Shown here: piece by piece, positions 13,940 to 16,913 of the stretch
How the letters are laid out: the number at the start of each line of letters is the position of its first letter
How positions within the stretch are numbered: the first letter of the stretch is position 1
Source of the DNA: Bacillota bacterium
GTDB lineage: Bacteria > Bacillota > Dethiobacteria > DTU022
Direction of reading: 5' to 3'
NCBI GenBank assembly: GCA_012510325.1
Contig: JAAZIG010000378.1
Location: forward strand, 1-16,913
Length of the DNA: 16,913 nucleotides
The notes under the pieces: generated by a model
Seen by the model: only the letters and a program-made list of their open reading frames with translations
What the model was told of the DNA's origin: nothing
Database searches by the model: none
Made by a program: the position numbers and the translations under genes

Positions 13940-16423
13940 TCACCGCACGACAATGTTGATCAACTTATCGGGCACGACGATCTGACGCAGCACTTTCTTG
14001 CCGGCTAGCAGTTCGCCGATCCGCTGCTGGGCCCGGGCCTCCTCCAGCAGCCACTCTTCAGCAGAACCGGGGGGAACCCTCATCCGCCCCCGCACCTTGC
14101 CGTTGATCTGGATGACCACTTCCACTTCCCCAACGACCAGCGCGGCGGAATCGTAGTCCGGCCAGGGCTGCTGATGGACACTGCCCCGGTAGCCCAGAGA
14201 GTGCCACGCCTCCTCGGCCAGATGGGGCGCGAAAGGGGCCAGAAGCAGGGTCACCGCTCTGAGCAGTTCCTGCACTAGGGGGCGGTTCTGTTTCTCCGGC
14301 GCCAGCTCCCGGCGGTACTCGTAGACGGCATTGACCAGCTCCATCACTGCGCTGATGGCGGTATTGAAATTGAAGCGCTCGCCGATGTCCTCCGTTACTT
14401 TCTTGATTGTCGCGTGCAGCACCCGCTGCACCTCCCTCTCCTTCTTCCCCATCTTGCCCGCAGGCTCGCCTGCAGCGGCCTGCTCCCCGCGGCACTCCTC
14501 GACCAGACGCCAGACCCTTCTCAGGAAGCGGTGGCACCCTTCAACCCCCTGATCGTTCCAGTCGAGATCCTTCTCCGGAGGAGAGGCAAACAGAATAAAG
14601 AGGCGGCCGGTGTCGGCGCCGTAGCGTTCAACGATCTCATCGGGGGAGACCACATTGCCCTTGGATTTGGACATCTTCGCCCCGTCCTTGTAGACCATGC
14701 CCTGAGCCAGAAGGCGGCTGAACGGCTCCGCCGAGCCGACAAGACCGGCGTCGTAGAGCACCTTGGTAAAGAAGCGCGCATAGAGCAGATGCAGCACGGC
14801 ATGTTCAATCCCGCCGATATACTGATCCACAGGCATCCAGTAATCGGCCTTCTCCCGATCAAAGGGAAAACTCTGCAACTGCGGGCTGGTAAAGCGTAAA
14901 AAATACCAGGACGAACACATGAATGTATCCATCGTGTCGGTCTCGCGCCGGGCTTTTCCACCGCATTCAGGGCAACTGGTGTTGACGAAGGAGTCGTATC
15001 GGGAGAGCGGCGGCACGCGATCTCCGGAAAGATCCGCCGCCGGGGGGAGCAGCACCGGAAGCTCTGCTTCAGGAACCGGAACCGCTCCGCAGCGGTCACA
15101 ATAGATCACCGGAATGGGCGCTCCCCAGTAGCGCTGGCGCGAAATCAGCCAGTCCCGCAGGCGGTAAGTGATCTTGAACCGTCCGCATTGCCGCTCCTGC
15201 AGCTTTTCCGTAATCCGTTTACCGCCCTCAAGATTGGGAAGACCGCTGAATCCGTCCGAATTGATCATCGTCCCGGCGCCGGTGTACGGCAGGGCAAACT
15301 CGCCGCCGTCAGCTTCCGCCTCCGGGGGACGGATCACCGCCTTCACCGGCAGGTTATAGCTGCGGGCAAATTGGTAATCGCGCTCATCATGTGCCGGCAC
15401 CCCCATCACCGCACCGGTGCCATAGGTCATGATCACATAGTTGGCCACGAGAATAGGCACAGCTGCGCCGTTGAGCGGGTTGAGCGCATAGCGGCCGGTA
15501 AAGAGGCCGATCTTCGGTGCATCCTCGGAGGTTCTTTCAATTTCACTCTCCCGCCTCACCCGGGCCGCAAAATCGAGCACTTCCTTCTCTTTCTCCGTCC
15601 CCGCCACCAGGCGTGAAACGAGGGGGTGCTCCGGAGCGAGGACCATATAGGTAACCCCGAACAGGGTATCGGGCCGGGTGGTAAAGACCGGAAGACTTTC
15701 TTCAGGAAACTCTTTAATCCGGAATACAATCTCGGCACCCTCGCTGCGCCCGATCCAGTTTTGCTGCATCACCTTGACCCGCTCGGGCCAGTCCTCGAGG
15801 GCGTCCAGATCTTCGAGCAGCCGTTCGGCATAATCGGTGATCCTCAGAAACCACTGCTCCCTCTCCTGGAACTCCACCTCGCTCTCACAGCGCCAGCAGA
15901 GACCGGCTTCAACCTGCTCGTTGGCCAGGACCGTCTGGCAATGCGGACACCAGTTGACCGCAGCTTTTTTCCTGTAAGCAAGCCCGCGACGGTACAGCAA
16001 AAGAAAAAGCCACTGTGTCCAGCGGTAGTAATCCGGCGAGCTGGTGTTCACCTCTTTTTCCCAATCGTAGCTCACCCCCAGCCGCTGCTGCTGCTGCTTC
16101 ATCTGAGCAATACTCCGCGCGGTCCACTCGTCCGGACTGACGCGGTTATCGATGGCCGCATTCTCCGCGGGCAGCCCAAAGGCATCCCAGCCCATGGGGT
16201 GCATCACATTGTAGCCGCGCATCCGCAAAAAACGAGCGAGAACATCACCGATGGAGTAGACCCGCATATGGCCCATATGCAGTTTTCCCGAGGGGTAGGG
16301 AAACATCTCCAGCACATAGTACTTCCGGCGGGAGGGATCCACAGGAGCGTGATAAAAGCGCTCCTCGGCCCATCTCCGCTGCCACTTGGGTTCAATTGTG
16401 TGAGGATTATACCCCTTCGTCAT
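13940..16423 (-). CDS. leuS: Leucyl-tRNA synthetase
   Basis: An 827-residue class Ia aminoacyl-tRNA synthetase that charges tRNA-Leu. In order there are the HIGH motif HMGH (49-52, in FPYPSGKLHMGHMR), a CPHC...CWRC zinc-type element (159-179), the CP1 editing domain with TTRPDT (248-253) and GVPAHDERD (341-349), further CDRC and CPEC pairs, KMSKS (583-587), an anticodon-binding domain and the C-terminal domain ending near IVVPDKLINIVV. The ATG at 16421-16423 gives MTKGYNPHTIEPKW, the usual bacterial N-terminus; the frame stays open upstream through the leader but that part is RNA. The ribosome binding site is weak (G-run 12 bases upstream). Expression should be governed by the T-box at 16470-16817. 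Confidence 0.96.
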   Translation of the reverse strand: MTKGYNPHTIEPKWQRRWAEERFYHAPVDPSRRKYYVLEMFPYPSGKLHMGHMRVYSIGDVLARFLRMRGYNVMHPMGWDAFGLPAENAAIDNRVSPDEWTARSIAQMKQQQQRLGVSYDWEKEVNTSSPDYYRWTQWLFLLLYRRGLAYRKKAAVNWCPHCQTVLANEQVEAGLCWRCESEVEFQEREQWFLRITDYAERLLEDLDALEDWPERVKVMQQNWIGRSEGAEIVFRIKEFPEESLPVFTTRPDTLFGVTYMVLAPEHPLVSRLVAGTEKEKEVLDFAARVRRESEIERTSEDAPKIGLFTGRYALNPLNGAAVPILVANYVIMTYGTGAVMGVPAHDERDYQFARSYNLPVKAVIRPPEAEADGGEFALPYTGAGTMINSDGFSGLPNLEGGKRITEKLQERQCGRFKITYRLRDWLISRQRYWGAPIPVIYCDRCGAVPVPEAELPVLLPPAADLSGDRVPPLSRYDSFVNTSCPECGGKARRETDTMDTFMCSSWYFLRFTSPQLQSFPFDREKADYWMPVDQYIGGIEHAVLHLLYARFFTKVLYDAGLVGSAEPFSRLLAQGMVYKDGAKMSKSKGNVVSPDEIVERYGADTGRLFILFASPPEKDLDWNDQGVEGCHRFLRRVWRLVEECRGEQAAAGEPAGKMGKKEREVQRVLHATIKKVTEDIGERFNFNTAISAVMELVNAVYEYRRELAPEKQNRPLVQELLRAVTLLLAPFAPHLAEEAWHSLGYRGSVHQQPWPDYDSAALVVGEVEVVIQINGKVRGRMRVPPGSAEEWLLEEARAQQRIGELLAGKKVLRQIVVPDKLINIVVR

Positions 16424-16469
16424 CTCTGTAACCGACCCCCCGCTTATTAGATAGCCGGTGGAAATGCAG

Positions 16470-16497
16470 AAAAATACCCGCCCGGCAAGGGGCGGGT
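16470..16497 (-). terminator. T-box conditional terminator before leuS
   Basis: On the minus strand ACCCGCCC and GGGCGGGT form an 8-bp stem with a 6-base loop, followed by ATTTTT (down to 16470). The alternative antiterminator uses the overlapping sequence: AAGGG (16512-16516) with CCCTT, and GCGG with CCGC, leaving the UGGUACC bulge. The two folds are mutually exclusive, as in transcriptional T-boxes. Confidence 0.93.
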
Positions 16498-16519
16498 TTT
16501 CCGCGGTACCACCCTTATT

Positions 16520-16619
16520 GGCGAACAATGTGGTGGAGCTGGCGGGAGTCGAACCCGCGACCTCTTCCATGCCAAGGAAGCGCGCTCCCACCTGCGCTAC
16601 AGCCCCATGAATTGCCGCC
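16520..16619 (-). repeat. Helix-forming flanks enclosing the tRNA
   Basis: GGCGGCAAT (16611-16619) just before the tRNA pairs with ATTGTTCGCC (16520-16529) just after it, as eight Watson-Crick pairs, one G-U pair and one bulged T. The helix would close TCAT, the tRNA and one C into a single arm placed just before the antiterminator. Confidence 0.65.
16531..16606 (-). tRNA. tRNA-Ala (anticodon GGC)
   Basis: A complete 76-base cloverleaf on the minus strand. The acceptor is GGGGCTG paired with CAGCTCC and includes the G3-U70 pair that marks tRNA-Ala. The D-arm is GCGC/GCGC, the anticodon stem CTTCC/GGAAG with loop TTGGCAT (anticodon GGC, reading GCC and GCU), the variable loop AGGTC, the T-arm GCGGG-TTCGACT-CCCGC, then A73 and an encoded CCA. 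It resembles normal Firmicute tRNA-Ala and shows no defect. It has no promoter of its own that I can see and lies in the leuS leader, downstream of that promoter and upstream of the T-box terminator, so it should be made whether or not leuS is read. Confidence 0.96.
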
Positions 16620-16823
16620 CTCTTCAGGCCTTAACGCGGCCGCACGGCGACGGCTCATTTACGTTTACCGCCGCATCTCCGGGGCGAGTTCAGCAAACCA
16701 CCGGCCTGCCGGCTTGCACCGCCCGCCGGCTCTCTCCGGCGCCGGTAGCGGCTGCCTACTACTCCCCTTCATCGAGTCGTTTTAATCCCTGTCTGTCTAA
16801 AAACCGCCTTTGATTCAAGATCG

Positions 16824-16852
16824 ATTATACGCACCCGCGAGAACCTTGTCAA
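16824..16852 (-). promoter_or_regulatory. Consensus sigma-A promoter of the leuS leader
   Basis: On the minus strand TTGACA (16847-16852) and TATAAT (16824-16829), both perfect, are separated by 17 bases. Transcription should start near 16817, about 40 bases before Stem I of the T-box. It is the strongest promoter in the window, in keeping with driving a tRNA and a synthetase gene. Confidence 0.95.
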
Positions 16853-16913
16853 GTGCGCCGATCATTCAACAATATTTTCTATCTGGGGGGGAGGCCGTTC
16901 ATTTACAGCGCCA

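Larger units (their letters stand above)
16470..16817 (-). promoter_or_regulatory. T-box riboswitch leader of leuS, interrupted by a tRNA gene
   Basis: On the minus strand the leader has a Stem I at about 16671-16776: an AGTA S-turn strand (16760-16763), the AGAGA bulge region (16731-16735), a GCCGGC/GCCGGC distal helix with loop containing GGTGCAAG (16713-16720), the opposing GAA followed by CTC (16686-16688, Leu specifier), and GGAG at 16677-16680 for the kink-turn. GGGG (16764-16767) pairs with CCCC (16681-16684) below the specifier loop. After a linker with AACG/CGTT come the conserved AAGGGTGGTACCGCGG (16501-16516) and the terminator. The UGGU bulge suits a tRNA with A73, as tRNA-Leu. 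Uncharged tRNA-Leu should allow leuS read-through. A tRNA-Ala gene lies between linker and antiterminator. Confidence 0.92.

Noticed and set aside
16424..16591. N-terminal extension of leuS
   Set aside because: It would be translated through the T-box terminator and the tRNA gene; family N-terminus begins at 16423.

Overview
The window looks like chromosomal DNA from a GC-rich, anaerobic Firmicute of the Clostridia grade; the exact taxon cannot be fixed from sequence alone. The grounds are a T-box leader upstream of leuS, strong purine-rich ribosome binding sites, GTG and TTG starts, an Asp23-family gene, an ECF transporter module, ComEA, and coexisting ATP- and PPi-type phosphofructokinases. 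I see no IS element, phage gene or CRISPR array.

Layout. Bases 1-4759 lie on the plus strand: the 3' end of an ECF S-component gene, lemA and a TPM-domain gene (a common pair), then the ECF energising module ecfA1-ecfA2-ecfT with overlapping genes. Bases 4842-10970 lie on the minus strand and, read in the direction of transcription, run pdp, deoC, rnhA, pfkA, a PPi-type pfk (pfp) and fba. Nucleoside phosphorolysis and deoxyribose-phosphate cleavage feed into glycolysis, so the cluster makes metabolic sense, with rnhA as an unexpected guest. A plus-strand adenosylhomocysteinase gene (ahcY, 11395-12651) is divergent from pdp and meets comEA tail to tail two bases apart. The last block, on the minus strand, is leuS, asp23 with a clear intrinsic terminator, and comEA.

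The standout is the leuS leader (16470-16817, minus). A consensus sigma-A promoter is followed by a recognisable T-box Stem I, a linker, and the conserved T-box antiterminator/terminator. A complete tRNA-Ala(GGC) gene with encoded CCA sits between Stem I and the antiterminator, closed by a near-perfect flanking helix. The regulatory RNA that should read a tRNA therefore carries a tRNA gene inside itself.

A second unusual point is in the ECF ATPases. EcfA2 has glycine in place of the catalytic Walker B glutamate, and EcfA1 has LSEGQ instead of LSGGQ. The two changes fall in the same composite site, which predicts one consensus and one degenerate ATP site.
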